Part shown: piece by piece, positions 26,259-38,251 of the stretch | Numbering within the stretch: position 1 is the stretch's first letter | Layout: the number at the start of each line of letters is the position of its first letter | Assembly (NCBI GenBank): GCA_964035545.1 | Contig: CAXIUT010000037.1 | Location: forward strand, 37,446-101,445 | Direction: 5' to 3' | Origin: Bugula neritina | Lineage: Eukaryota; Bryozoa; Gymnolaemata; Cheilostomatida; Bugulidae | Length of the DNA: 64,000 nucleotides | Notes under the pieces: generated by a model | Databases searched by the model: none | Told to the model about the DNA's origin: nothing | What the model saw: the letters and a program-made list of their open reading frames with translations, nothing else | Made by a program: the position numbers and the translations under genes

Positions 26259-26322
26259 TGGGGTTGGGGTTGGGGTTGGGGTTGGGGTTGGGGTTGGGGT
26301 TGGGGTTGGGGTTGGGGTTGGG
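26257..26322. repeat. TTGGGG telomere repeat block, right end of unit 2
   Basis: Eleven regular TTGGGG units running into the N gap. TTGGGG on this strand caps a chromosome's right end. Confidence 0.95.
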
Positions 26323-26522
26323 NNNNNNNNNNNNNNNNNNNNNNNNNNNNNNNNNNNNNNNNNNNNNNNNNNNNNNNNNNNNNNNNNNNNNNNNNNNNNN
26401 NNNNNNNNNNNNNNNNNNNNNNNNNNNNNNNNNNNNNNNNNNNNNNNNNNNNNNNNNNNNNNNNNNNNNNNNNNNNNNNNNNNNNNNNNNNNNNNNNNNN
26501 NNNNNNNNNNNNNNNNNNNNNN
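26323..26522. other. Assembly gap (200 N)
   Basis: A run of exactly 200 N between outward-facing telomere blocks. The round number indicates an arbitrary scaffolding gap rather than measured sequence. Confidence 0.97.
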
Positions 26523-26634
26523 CCCAACCCCAACCCCAACCCCAACCCCAACCCCAACCCCAACCCCAACCCCAACCCCAACCCCAACCCCAACCCCAAC
26601 CCCAACCCCAACCCCAACCCCAACCCCAACCCCA
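26523..26634. repeat. CCCCAA telomere repeat block, left end of unit 3
   Basis: About 18 regular C4A2 units. The junction with unique DNA is shifted by two or three bases relative to copy A (17842), which suggests independent telomere addition at almost the same site. Confidence 0.95.
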
Positions 26635-26730
26635 ATATCAATATCTTTACTATTACTTCTTATAAGATGCTCTCTTTATTGCTGTTTGATAAATTAGAAC
26701 ATAAATTGAATCATATAAGTAAGTTATACA

Positions 26731-29700
26731 ATGTCAAAATACAAAAAGCCAGTCGAGCTATCAATTCCTGACAGTTATGAATTAGGTTTCTGTCCTGTCA
26801 ATCGTCGTTCAGAGTATCCTTTCACCATTTTTAACCCTAATGCTCGTCCTCTTACATATCTCTTCAAATTCACATAATTCGCAGTCAGTCCATCCAAAGG
26901 AGTTCTTCTACCTAACACTTATAGTCAGTTTAAAATAGATTTTGCACCCAAGTAAGCTTCAGTTACAGTTGGAACAGTCATTCTTGAAGTCGAAGGCGAA
27001 GAACAGAGAATAATAAAGTTGAGTGCAGTTGGAAAATATCCCTATATTAGTACAAACATGTCATAGATTGATTTTGGAAACGTGTTGGTAACTAAGTCAG
27101 TGAGTCGAGAGTTGTTAATTCGAAATAATTCTGAAGTACCAGCATAATTCAGGATATAAAACCAGGGAGGTGATGGATAATACGATGAACAGTTGTTTGG
27201 ATTTCATCCTGATGTGGGTATTATTCCTCCTAAAATGACATTTTCTGTAAAAGTAAGCTATACTCCTATATTTGCTGATATTAAGACAGCTGCATCGTTT
27301 AAAATAATATGCGAAAGTGGAAATTAAATACCTATTGGATTGAAAAGTTATAGTCATAGATTTAATGTGTCTTTCAATACTAACTCAATCAATTTTGGAT
27401 AAATCAAATTGGATAATACTTGTACTAAAGTTTTAACTATTACTAATAATTCAGAAATGAATACTTAGTTTTAATTTTTTACAGATGCAGGAAATATCTT
27501 TTTGTTCAATTAAACTAAAGGCACTCTGGCAAAAAATACATACACTAAAATTATTATCTAATTTAGACCCAGAAACACAGTTACTTATTATGAAAGAATA
27601 TATTGCTTGATAAGAAACCATCTCTTGTGCTATGTAGATCTTTTAGGAACTTGCTATGATCTCCTTATAAGACCCTTGCCTCTTGTCCAGCAGCATGTTG
27701 ATACCTTCAGAAAGAGAGTTATTGAAGGTAGAATTTCAGCTATTGAACTCAAGTATATTGAAAATAATCTGCTTCTTAAACTAGCGAAGAGAAATAGTGA
27801 AGATACTGAAGAAAACTTTTATCAAACTAATTTACAAATCAGAGAGCATCCATATGTCCTTCAGAAATAACTCTTTCTTGAAGGATATAACAATCAACTT
27901 GTGTCAGTTAATCATGATCTCTTAGATTTTGGATATGCTTAGATACTGACCATGTCTGGACAGAAATAAATAGAAGTAGTTAACAAGATGCAGTGTAAAC
28001 TAAATATCACTTGGATAACTCAGAAAAGATAAAACCTGAATGGTTAATATATGACAGTATTCCAGGTTTTTCCTGAAAATGCAGTTCTAAAACCTAATAT
28101 ACCAGTTAGATTTAACGTTTCTTATCGACCTCTCAAAGGAAATAATTACTATTTCCAACATTTGCAATTCTTTGCCAGTAAACAGGCAAGCAAAATATCA
28201 AAAAAAACACTTTAATAATTCTAATATAGATAACTTAAGGCAAAACCTGAAAGTACTCTTCTCAGAAATGTTAAATTGAACCAGACTGTACAATCTAAAG
28301 TTAAATAAGATGTAGAATCAATTGAAGTACTACCTCCGATTAGTGGAATTGTGAGATGTGTGGGTCATTCATTTGGTCCTAGTTCTCTGCCATTTATTCC
28401 TATTCTTAAAATATTACCTCCAAAGGTTATATTCAAGCCTTGTCTTAGGGGAAATTCAGTTTATGATAGTATTGAACTGATCAATCAATCTGACACTCCT
28501 GTTTTCTTCAAAATAGGAGGAGATTCTCAGAGAGTATTCAGAGCTTACCCAAGAATGGGTTTAATATAAGCTAAGGGATTTTCTATAGTTGGACTCTAGT
28601 TTAGTCCAAAGTAGTATAAAAACTATAAATCATCAATGTCAATTTCTTTAAACGATCTTCCAGGTGCGAATTCTAAGATAGTACTGAATGGAATTTGTAC
28701 TTAGCCTGATTTAAAATTTGAGAATAACGGTAGAATATTTTTTGCTCCAACTTTTACAGGAGTTTGTACCAAAAAGAAATTTATAATTGAAAATTTATCA
28801 AAAACTAAAGTAACTTATCGGATCAAAGTGCCCTAAAAATATGAAGAATAACTAAGCTTTTAACCTAAATAAAAATAACTTTAAGCTAATGAAACATATA
28901 CCATGAATGTTTTCTTTGCTCCAAATCAAAAAAGACACTACAAAATTAATGTTCCTGTTGAGGCTATTTAAGACTGCATCTCTCATAATTTATAATTAGG
29001 TTATCACAATCCTGGATCAGCTATTCATGAATAATCTATGGCCTAACAAAAATGTAAAGAGTTTAATTTAGAAGTTAATGGATAAGGTTCAGATGGAAGT
29101 ATTCAGATATCTCATGAATAAATTGACTTTAAAACAGTTAAAATCGGTTAGCAAAAGAAAATAACTGTAAAACTTAAAAATGAATCAAGTTGTGCCTTTT
29201 TTATTGATCTTCAATTCAAAAATAACTGTTTTGATGATGGATATAAAATACCTACTTAAGCTCAGATCATAAATGCTTTTAACACTGATTTCAAAGAAGG
29301 AATTTTGCCTGTTAATTCTTAAATATAAGTTGGTATATTTTTCAATCCTCAAGAAGTACAAATTTATGATTTAAAATTAATAGCAACAGCTAGATAAAAA
29401 ATACCTACTCATACAGGTATCAAAGGTAGAGGATAGAGTTCACAAAAATGTAATGTTAGAATAAAAGCTGAAGGAAACTATCCTTTAATGGAAATAATTG
29501 ATATTAGAAATGATACTTTGAGTGTTGCTGCTTTATGGTAGAATTTCCAGATAGCTAAGATTAATAGTTAGATGGGATGTCAACTTGATATGAATGAAAA
29601 AAAATATTTAGCTGTAGAAACACTAACATTTACATAAGCTAAATAATTGGAAAATAATCTTAAACATTATGATTGGAACCTAGGATATGTTTCAACTAAA

Positions 29701-31315
29701 AATAAAGCTAGACCAAGAAAAGTACTAATTACAGTTAAAAATGTAGGAGGGACACCTCTTGATTATGTATTTAAATTCCCTTCAGATAATAAAGTTTAAT
29801 AAGAACTATGGGCCGATCCTGGAGAACCAACTTAAGAATAAGCATATTAAAAGGCAATTCTTGAACATAATATCTTCCAAATCAAATCTAAAAGAGGAAG
29901 ACTTGAAGCTGGCTAAATAAAAGATATAGAACTGATATATAGTCCTGTTCCTCTTTAAACAATGAAGTCAAGTGGTCATAGCTAAGTTCATTTCTTGCAG
30001 GTAGTTTTTCAAATAGCTGGAGGAAAATCTTTGGTATTTACTCTTAAAGGAACAACTTTGGGTCCAAATGAAGGTTTACTTACAGTTAAAAAAACTCATT
30101 ATCATCTTCCAGGTACTCCAATTGGCTTAATGACTCCTTTGAGATTTCCAATTGAGATGAACAATGTTGGTTCAATCAAGGTAAACTATAAAACTGAAGT
30201 CAAGTATGAATAAGGATAATTTTAAGATGTTTTTAAAATATAAAATCCTAATTATTTCTTGCTTGCTGGTGAGAATCACTATCTTTATTGTCTTTACAAA
30301 CCTTTAATAGCTAAAATTTATAATTTTACTGTGCTTTTGCATGTATTTGACTTCAATAAGGAGATACAAGTTATCTAACTACACTTACAAGGAAGAGGAT
30401 TTCCTCAGAGCAAAGCTATTAAGTAACTTTCAGATCGACCTATTCTAGGTCAGAGAAGCACTGTGAGTTAAATTGGTTCTAAGGTCTTTTTCTCAATTGA
30501 AGATATTGACTTCCAGGATATGTGTCCTGAGTAAACCAAATATCGACTTGTCATTCTTTACAATATGTCTAAAGAACATTCTCTAACTTTTGACTTCCCA
30601 ACTCAATCTTCAATGGCTGCAAACAAGCAAGGTCTGACCTGTGGAGATAAATTTCTTATTTAACCTTTCCAGGGTAATCTTTAACCTGGTAAGTTTGTTG
30701 AGTTAAAGATCACCTTATCAGCTGGCATATCTCCAAGTTTCTATTAAGGATAAATTCCATGTCATATTACTTGGTCGAGCAATAAGTACTCGATTGAGGA
30801 TAATGATCGAACACAAAAAGATGTGTTGATGGTTGCCCAAAAGTAATCATTATTTTTGAGGATCAGAAAGGCTCCAAATTTAGCCGTAATATGAATTTTA
30901 TTTAGGTAAAGAAAAATCTGAGTACTATGCCTGTATTATCTGATCCAAAAAAATCTTTATTCGACCATATTTTCTAAAGTATATTTAGCAGTGCTCTTAA
31001 CGATGAATAGATCAATGACTACGTAAAAAAGTTATAGAATGAATAATGTCCAATAGCTGATATGATGAATGATGAGTTGCCGATTGGAATAGGATCATAA
31101 GTATTTTTTAATTTATATAGGCTGAAGATAGGTAGGTTGTTGAGGTGAAGAGAGATTATTCTAACTTTTAGTGGATGATGTTAAACGATTAGTTTTTGGA
31201 TATTACTGAAATAGTGATGTAAAATACCTTTTTCAATATTATTCAGTAAACAACTCATCAAGAAAATGATTTCCTTCGGGTGGGAAAGAAGTTCATTCAG
31301 GCAAACAAATTATGA
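26731..31315 (+). CDS. CFAP65-like axonemal protein, copy B
   Basis: Second copy of the MSP/ASH-repeat axonemal protein, 1514 residues, introns 30886-30905 and 31101-31120 at positions identical to copy A. Differences from copy A are scattered and mostly synonymous, for example GAA to TAA (Glu to Gln) near 30746. No frame break is seen, so both copies look functional. Confidence 0.7.
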
Positions 31316-31354
31316 TATATAAGATTTTATAATCTATATTTATATTCATCAATC

Positions 31355-31939
31355 ATGCCGCCTAAAAAGAAAGTATAAGCTCCTCCTCCACCTCAGCCAC
31401 CTCCTCCAGAAAAAGTAGCCAACACTATCCTTAAAATAATTACATCTGAAGGAAAAGAGTTCAAAGTAAGTTAGTAGTTATTTACTAAATATTCTCAAAA
31501 AGGAAAAGATCTTGTTTAGCATGCGAAAGACAACATTATTAAGTTAGAGGAAATCGATGGTCAAAGCTTTTAAATAGTAGTAAATTACTTTTAGATGCAT
31601 AAAGAAAAATAGCCAATGAAAATAGTAGTGCCTATCCGAAGTAATCAGAGTTTAAAACACATAATGTAAGAAAATGATGCTTAGCTAGTTTAAAAAATTA
31701 GTAGTAATGGTGATCATGCCATATTGAAAATGATGGATACCTGTCTAACTTTATAAATATAGTCTTTGAGGAAAAGATTGGCATGTGCTGTGGCTTTGAA
31801 GTTGATGAGATCAACTATTGAAGATCTAAAAGAAGAGTATAATTTGGGATAATATGGTTTTGATGAGGAAAGTATGCGCAATTCAATGAAACCTTTGATA
31901 TAAGAGTTGAGAAAAAATAATATGGAAGAATAGATATGA
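31355..31939 (+). CDS. SKP1-like BTB/POZ protein, copy B
   Basis: Intact 194-residue second copy of the SKP1-like protein. Only a few third-position changes from copy A. The stop again abuts the stop of the convergent gene (TGATCA at 31937-31942). Confidence 0.6.
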
Positions 31940-32553
31940 TCAGTTTATTTCTTAAAATTATGTTTATTGGGATTGGACCTAAGGAGTAACTCCATTTACA
32001 GAACTAGAGTCTCCAGGCGTTCCGGTATTAACGTTCCATCCCAAATAGTAATTTAGTCCGAAAAGAACAGCCCAAATTATTGCTAAAATTGCCAATACCC
32101 AAGCGAGACATTTTTCCATTTTTTTAATACCACCCAAGCCTAATTCTTCATCTGAATAAATGAGAAGCAGAGATTGGTTTTTACCAAGTTTATTGTAAAC
32201 TTCTTGGATCGTGGGACCAGGTTTTAGCCGAACATACTTTGTTTTTTATTTGACTTAGTGTAGACAAAAGAAGACAAGTCCTTTTGTTTGTATTTGTTCA
32301 TAAAGCCTAAACATAGCCTGTTCTATTTTAAGTTATCTTTTGAATAGCATGCTAAATACTAAAGATAATACAACGGGTTTGTTGGTTCTTTTAAAGATTT
32401 TGATGCTTCTTTATGTTTTGCAAAGTAAACGGGAATACAGTCAGGATGTTTTTGTTTTAAAAAACGCATATGTTGTCTTTAATTCTCGATATTTTGTCTT
32501 TAATTTTATTCATTTAGTTTTTATGTTTATTATTGATTTGCTTCTTTCTCCAT
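31940..32553 (-). CDS. ATG8-like protein with transmembrane tail, copy B
   Basis: 197 residues with the 20-nt intron at 32352-32371. The intron differs at several internal bases from copy A while keeping its length and GT..AG ends, whereas the flanking exons are almost unchanged. This supports the intron call. Domain features are as in copy A. Confidence 0.45.
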
Positions 32554-32611
32554 CAATTATCTTTTGATTTATATATATTTAAATTAAATGAGGAATTTGA
32601 TAATATTACTA

Positions 32612-34254
32612 TCAATCATTCTTTGGATTTTTATTATTATGACTTTTAGCTAAAATTGAACGATTAAGTGAAGATTCTACTCTTCTGCTTTTTCCTCTGA
32701 CAAAAACATCTTTTTTCCTGAGTTCTAATCCTAAACTTACAATATATTCTCGATTTTATCCTCCAATCTTTCTACTTTAAATGATTCCCATCAAAGCTAT
32801 TGGTTTTTCATGAGTAGCAATATCAAAACTATGTTTTTTACACTTAGGTATACTTCTTGAGCTGCCAATTTCCATAAGATAATCTTTGGATGTAACTATT
32901 TTGATGAATTCAATTCCTTTACCACAAAATAAGTCCATTGATGTGATATATTCGTATTATCCGAAGGTATGATCGACTGTTTGAATATTAGAAAATTGAG
33001 TAGGAATTGAAAATGTTTAAATAGTCTTTGTTTATTGTTTTAATTCTTTTATTATTTAATTCTCATATATTTCATAGTCAGTTGTCATCGAAAGGACATG
33101 TTAATCACTATAAGTAAATACTAATCTTTTAATTTTATAATTTTTTTCGACAGGTAATTTCGCACTATCATCGAATTATCGATATATTCCTTGTCCTCTA
33201 CTAAGTCCACGGAATTACTTTCTGGTTTAAAAGAGACTTCCAGAAGAATGCATCACTTCTTCAGAATATCTAGCTGTTTTTATCGGTTAGAGAGTGTTGA
33301 AATTTTTCCTTTATTTTTATTTAAGTCTGAAAAGCATAATATTACCTTCTTTTTCTTTTCTAGATATTATTTATTTTGTTTATGCTAGTTCTCTCTAAGT
33401 AGTTTTCAATTTAAAGCTAAGATTGTCTATTTAGTGTTTATTACTTTTATCATTCATTTTTTTAGCAGTTTATAAACTTTTAAACTTCTATTTTAGTTTT
33501 TATAGTTATTAGTTGATTACTGAATCATTATTATTTTTTTCTTTTGACTTTTCAAGAGGTTTAGTAGATATTTTATTTTCAAGACTAAGGATGTGTTCTC
33601 TTAAAGACTTGATATTTTTTTCTAGTTAATCTTATTTCTTTTTTTGTTCTTGTATTTTCTTTTTCATATGAACTATTTCTTAATTTTGCTGCATTATTTT
33701 TTGCGTGAGCTATTCTTCTTTTTTATAGCTATCTGCATTTTTTTATTGTTTATCTAATTTTTAAAAAAGTTTGATTTGAGCTTTAAGATCTTCATTTATT
33801 CTTTCTTTTTCTTTGATTTCATTTTTAAAACCGTCAATTTTATCCCCATCAAGATATTTATATTTATATCTAAGTTGTTCAATCTATTTTCTTAGAATAC
33901 CATTTTTTTTTATTTCGTTTTATAACTATTTTTTAGTTAAATCAACTCGAAGATCAGCTCCTTTATGCTATTCTTATTTTGGTTTATGTTGCACTTTTTT
34001 GAGAACTGAGTTAAGCTGCTCATTTAGCTGCTTAAAATCACTTTTAAGAGTTTAATTTTGCTTTTTCTGGCGCTGTATAAGTTTCAACCTTATTAAATCA
34101 TCTGGTACATTTCAGAGATTCGATTCTGGTATTTTTTAATAATTCGACGCGTGCCTTCTTTCGATTCCATCTCAGACTCTACAACCACAATCTAGGAGCG
34201 TAGTGATTCGTAAGATGCCTGAATCTCCTTATCATTTGTATTTCCTTCTTACAT
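32612..34254 (-). CDS. Coiled-coil protein with C-terminal beta domain, copy B
   Basis: Intact second copy, 540 residues, intron at 34089-34108. A few replacements relative to copy A, most in the coiled coil and linker, no frame break. Confidence 0.7.
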
Positions 34255-34476
34255 CAATATAAATAATAAAACATATCAAATCATAACTCATTAAAAATAG
34301 AGAAAAAATGACACTATTAAAAATCATGGGCAAAAAGAGGAAAAAAGAATAATATCGATCATAACCTCTCTTTAGATATCAGAATATCTAAATAAATAAA
34401 TTATTGAAATAGCTTAATTAATATAATCTATATTATTTGGTATTCTTTATTTTGATTCAAACTATTGATTCATAAA

Positions 34477-35921
34477 TCATCTTAACATATGTTAGTTGAC
34501 CTCTTTTTGGTCCAAGATGGAGTTTTAGAATTCTTTATAAGATTAAAGCTAATCTGTTTGCTCATGAAAGGCTATCATAAGCTACCTGATTGATTCTGAA
34601 TGCATGAAATATTTTGATTCTACAAGTAAATCGGCATTCCACATTAACTTTCTTATATCATCCATCTACTCAGGGAATTGTATTAGATAAAATATCATCA
34701 TTTCAAGGAAAAAATTCATAGCATATTGATTGCTGAAGTAAACTTCAATTATTTCTTTCTTTTTACTTGCAGATAACTAGGTTTTTCCAAACCATCTAAG
34801 AAATCTTGAATTTGCTCCTATTGAGTTTGTTTAGATAAAGCAGAAGAAAGTTGAAGCTTTCTGAAGAATATTTTTGTAGAGATTGAGGATAAAACTAAAT
34901 TTTATATTCTCAGCTATTTCTGCCTCAAGGAAGCTATCAACAGTGATTTTAAAGATATTTGCAAGTTAACAGTGTTCAGTATTCTTATAGATTATACTAA
35001 GAAGGTTTTCAAAGATTATTTCATAATCTTCACTTAATAGCATATGGAAACATTGACTTTTGCGACTTTGCTTTCGAAGAAAATCTAAATAGATAAAAAA
35101 TTACGAGCTAAGCACGAGTAAGTAAGCACAAGGTTGAATGGATTAAAATTTTAAGCCTTTTTTATCAAATTCAATCGATCAGCAAAACCTTTAAAAAGAG
35201 CATTCAAGAGTTCAAATGAGTGACTTTATGATTTCCCTAAGTATTCTTGAAAAAATTCTAAGAAAGAAGTTATTTTTCCTGTTCTGTTAAGCAAAAGTCC
35301 TAAATATATTTCATCGTTAATCATTTCTCTTTTTTGTTTTCTTATTTCATAAAGACAGTCGAAAAATAGTTCTTGTAGATTTTCATCTTGAGCATGACTT
35401 AGATGATGGTCTAAATTAACCAATATCATTTTTGATATTTGAATGTCTCCATTTTGAACTTCTTAATCGTATCTTTGATGTTTTATATATCGATAGACTA
35501 GTTCAAGTATTGATCCAATTGCATCTTATGAAAGTCTTCCCTTCCAACTATCTTTGTTTTCCATCTCAAGATATTCATTGATGATAAAAAGAAAGTCTAG
35601 TTCTAATAGTTCATCATCATCAAGATTGTCTGTCATCATGACAAAACCATGCAGTCGAAATAATTAAAATTATGAAGCTAAAGATCTTTCTTTTAGTTCA
35701 TTGAAGAAAATTCTTCTTTGCTCTTTACAGTCAGTGATTTCCACAAAGTGTTTGAGTAGGTTTTAGATGGTGAGTTAGTTGCTTATCATCAAGTTCAATA
35801 TATTATACCAGTTCAAAATCATAATAAGATATACTTACCTCCTTTTTAAATTAGGAAATAATAATAAAATGTATTAATTATCATCTCTTTTCATGGCTTA
35901 GATAAGATGTAACTTCCTCAT
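34477..35921 (-). CDS. Helical protein of unknown family, intact copy
   Basis: 474 residues with one 20-nt intron (35085-35104); two exons total 475 codons. The sequence is helical with Leu/Phe/Asn periodicity, for example LFRLHGFVMMTDN then LDDDELLELDFLFIINEYL near 35600 and KITSFLEFFQEYLGKS near 35230, as in ARM/HEAT-type scaffolds. No catalytic motif. The first 30 residues are hydrophobic and the start may instead be the ATG at 35822-35820. The truncated copy at 25682-26258 corresponds to its last 188 residues. The 5S rRNA gene lies upstream on the same strand. Confidence 0.6.
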
Positions 35922-36086
35922 TATTTCTATAACAAAAATAAATACTATTTTTCATCACTCTAAATTATTTCAAAAATCTTCGAAAATAAAATTGCTCAAT
36001 AAAAAAAACTTTTAATAGTAAAAAGGCATTCGTTGTCTTTAGTGTCTATGTAGTTAAAAATAAGTCAAAAAGAGATTTAGAATATT

Positions 36087-36092
36087 AAAAAA
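36087..36092 (-). terminator. RNA polymerase III terminator of the 5S gene
   Basis: Six consecutive T on the transcribed-sense (minus) strand, two bases after the 3' end of the 5S rRNA, the usual Pol III stop signal. Confidence 0.8.
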
Positions 36093-36094
36093 GG

Positions 36095-36212
36095 GCTGTC
36101 GTCACACGGACTTCCCAAGCGGTCCCCCACCTTAGTACTAACCGTGCCTGAAGCCGCTTAACTTCGGAGTTCGGATGGGATCCGGTGCTTTCAGCTTAGT
36201 ATGGACGACAGC
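36095..36212 (-). rRNA. 5S ribosomal RNA
   Basis: 118 nt on the minus strand. The ends pair (GCTGTCGTC with GACGACAGC) to form helix I. Internal conserved parts include CATACTA after the 5' end, CCCATCCGAACTCCGAAGTT, and the GGTTAGTACTAAGGTGGG segment of the internal control region (box C side). Boxes A, IE and C lie inside the gene, so no upstream promoter is needed. It is a single copy between protein genes, not a tandem array. Confidence 0.95.
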
Positions 36213-36348
36213 AATGTTTTTGTTTACCTAACTCTAAATGCTGTTCCCCCACCTCAATTTTTTTATTACCTTTCCTTTCACATTGTTGATTTTTTCCTAC
36301 TCTTCAACAATGATATATTTCAATGATAAGTAAATGAATAAATAATAA

Positions 36349-37286
36349 TCATACAAGAGGATCAAAGAATATGATCTAATCTTCCATTTAATTTAGTTCT
36401 TGAGGAGTAATTGTTTTGTTTTGAATTTTCATAGTATATCTCATTAAAACTACATAAAATAAACTATACTGCGTTGATATCCTTCCTCTATTTTGTTAAT
36501 CTTCATCTTAACTACTGGATCATTTCTGAATTTAATTGTTGCGTTCTCATAAACTGCAAAAGCAGGTTCAAATTATGAACCAAGACCTTCTTATTCTAAG
36601 ATCTATTCTTGCTCTTTTTCATGGTTTCCTAGATCAGTAAGCAACTGAGGATTTTGTGCAAGTTCTTCTTAAGTATATTCGGTTAATTTTTTGAAGACTG
36701 ATACTTGTTGAAGGTAAGATTCTAACTTAAGATGATTTATACTTTTGGTGATTTGATTTTGAATGGCAAGGAATTTATCTGTAGTCAAAGATGAGGGGAT
36801 GTTAACGTTAAAGGTTGGCATTTTTCCTGATAATGATAGTTGATAATCTCTTTCTTGTTGTTTGACTAAAAAACTGACTTCTTCATTGTCTTGATAAGTT
36901 TATAGACTTTTATTAAAGGCTTCTCCTGAATGAAAACATATTTACCTGTAATACTTTATTTAATGCAGATTTATTAGGTAGCTTTTTATACTTCTTATTT
37001 AATTTTAATGGGTGACTATGGTCCATTGATGAACATTTCAACCATTTGAGCATTGATATTGTTTCTGGTCTGTCTTGCGATATTGAGTGCGAAAGTAGCT
37101 ATTTGTTTATACATGATATATTTTTATTTTCTTAGCAATTTTAGAATTTTGATTACTTTTTCAACATTAAGATCTTGTGTATTGCGTTCTTCAAGGATGT
37201 TCTTGATGAAAAGACCAGCAACACCTATATTCAAGAGAATTTATACCTGTTGCTACTACACCCACTCCTAATAAGGCGTATTTCAT
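36349..37286 (-). CDS. Membrane-anchored protein of unknown family
   Basis: 291 residues from four exons; introns 37226-37247 (22 nt), 36926-36945 (20) and 36450-36469 (20). The N-terminus MKYALLGVGVVATGVAGLFI is a signal-anchor helix, followed by a basic helical region (LKLLRKQKYIMYKQIATFAL), a Gln-rich middle and an acidic Gln/Glu-rich helix near the end (NHEKEQEQILEQEGLGSQF). The layout suggests one membrane anchor with a cytosolic or matrix-facing helical domain. I do not recognise the family. Confidence 0.6.
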
Positions 37287-37483
37287 CGATTGTAAGAATT
37301 AATAGTGGTAAAATCAACAACTGTATTAACTTATATTATTAGAACCAAATAATAAAATATATTAGTGATTAATAATTATGCTAGATTCTAGTTATTTGAT
37401 TTCTTAATTTCGATATTATAGTATTTAAGCTAATTGTTTATGAATGATATTATTTTTCATATTAAATAAGAATTAATATTCAA

Positions 37484-37561
37484 ATGGAGGTACAATCACT
37501 GGTAAGCTTTCTTGCAGGCTTCTTAATAGGTTAGTTTGCTTATTTTTTATGGTTAAAATGA
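37484..37561 (+). CDS. Possible membrane microprotein, 25 residues
   Basis: MEVQSLVSFLAGFLIGQFAY and a few more residues ending in Lys, ATG to TGA. It is a single hydrophobic helix with a small-residue pattern. It stands in otherwise non-coding DNA between two minus-strand genes. So short a frame can occur by chance, hence the low confidence. Confidence 0.25.
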
Positions 37562-37584
37562 CTTATTTGCTCCACTACGATCTA

Positions 37585-37968
37585 TCATCCATCTAAATAA
37601 TTCAATTGATACTTTGCAGCATTAGAAAAGGTGGATACTTTGACTCCACTGATTTTACCTTCTGCCACTTCTTGCTCTTTGATATTATTGGGGTTAACAT
37701 AGGTATCCTTGGTCGTTGAAGTGTATTTGATATCATTAGGAAGCTAAATTCCTTTGTTGAAGTTTCCTTTATTGCAATTTTCAGTGATTTTTCCGTATGT
37801 TTTAGCATAGAGATTTTCTGATTTTACAGCTGGAATATATCCCACATATCCTGGAATATGTGCATCATTTATTTTACCTGAATCTAATGACTCATTAGCT
37901 GCTTAGTTTGCTGGCATGTATCCCATGTATCCAACAATAGGGTTCTTTTTTGATTTAGTATCGATCAT
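37585..37968 (-). CDS. CIMIP2/FAM166-like ciliary microtubule inner protein
   Basis: 127 residues, intronless. Proteins of this small family (DUF2475) sit inside ciliary doublet microtubules. Two copies of the family's short motif are visible: IVGYMGYMPAN and HIPGYVGYIPAVKSEN followed by AKTYGKIT, like PGYxGxIPG...G.TYG. The rest is low in hydrophobics. It is the last gene before the telomere block, its start 57 nt from it. Confidence 0.7.
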
Positions 37969-38024
37969 CTTAAGAAGTTATATATAATTTAGAATAAAAA
38001 TAATAATAAACAATCATCATCAAT

Positions 38025-38111
38025 TTTGGGGTTGGGGTTGGGGTTGGGGTTGGGGTTGGGGTTGGGTTGGGGTTGGGGTTGGGGTTGGGGTTGGGTTGGG
38101 GTTGGGGTTGG
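38025..38111. repeat. TTGGGG telomere repeat block, right end of unit 3
   Basis: Mostly regular TTGGGG with two TTGGG units. It passes without gap into the next unit, which has no CCCCAA block of its own. Confidence 0.93.
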
Positions 38112-38251
38112 AAAGTGTTGAAGGCATTTATGGATGAAACATGATGTTAGTTAAATAACTATTTATGATTTTGGCTATTTTGTTTGATTTTTTTTCATCT
38201 TTAGAAATTCTGGAATGGTGTATAATATTTACAAGCAGGAGTAAATAACGA

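Larger units (their letters stand above)
17843..26260. repeat. Long near-identical duplication, copy A
   Basis: 8.4 kb matching 26635-35053 almost base for base, with scattered, mostly synonymous substitutions (including Gln/Glu exchanges through TAA/GAA) and few indels. It carries five genes in identical order. Copy A ends in TTGGGG telomere where copy B continues. Confidence 0.95.
26635..35053. repeat. Long near-identical duplication, copy B
   Basis: Matches copy A (17843-26260). Beyond the shared GGAAACATTG (copy A 26251-26260) copy B continues with unique coding sequence, whereas copy A turns into telomere. Confidence 0.95.

Noticed and set aside
26171-26665. Long frames encoding Leu-Gly or Gln-Pro dipeptide repeats
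   Set aside because: They are simply translations of TTGGGG/CCCCAA telomere repeats through the N gap, not genes.
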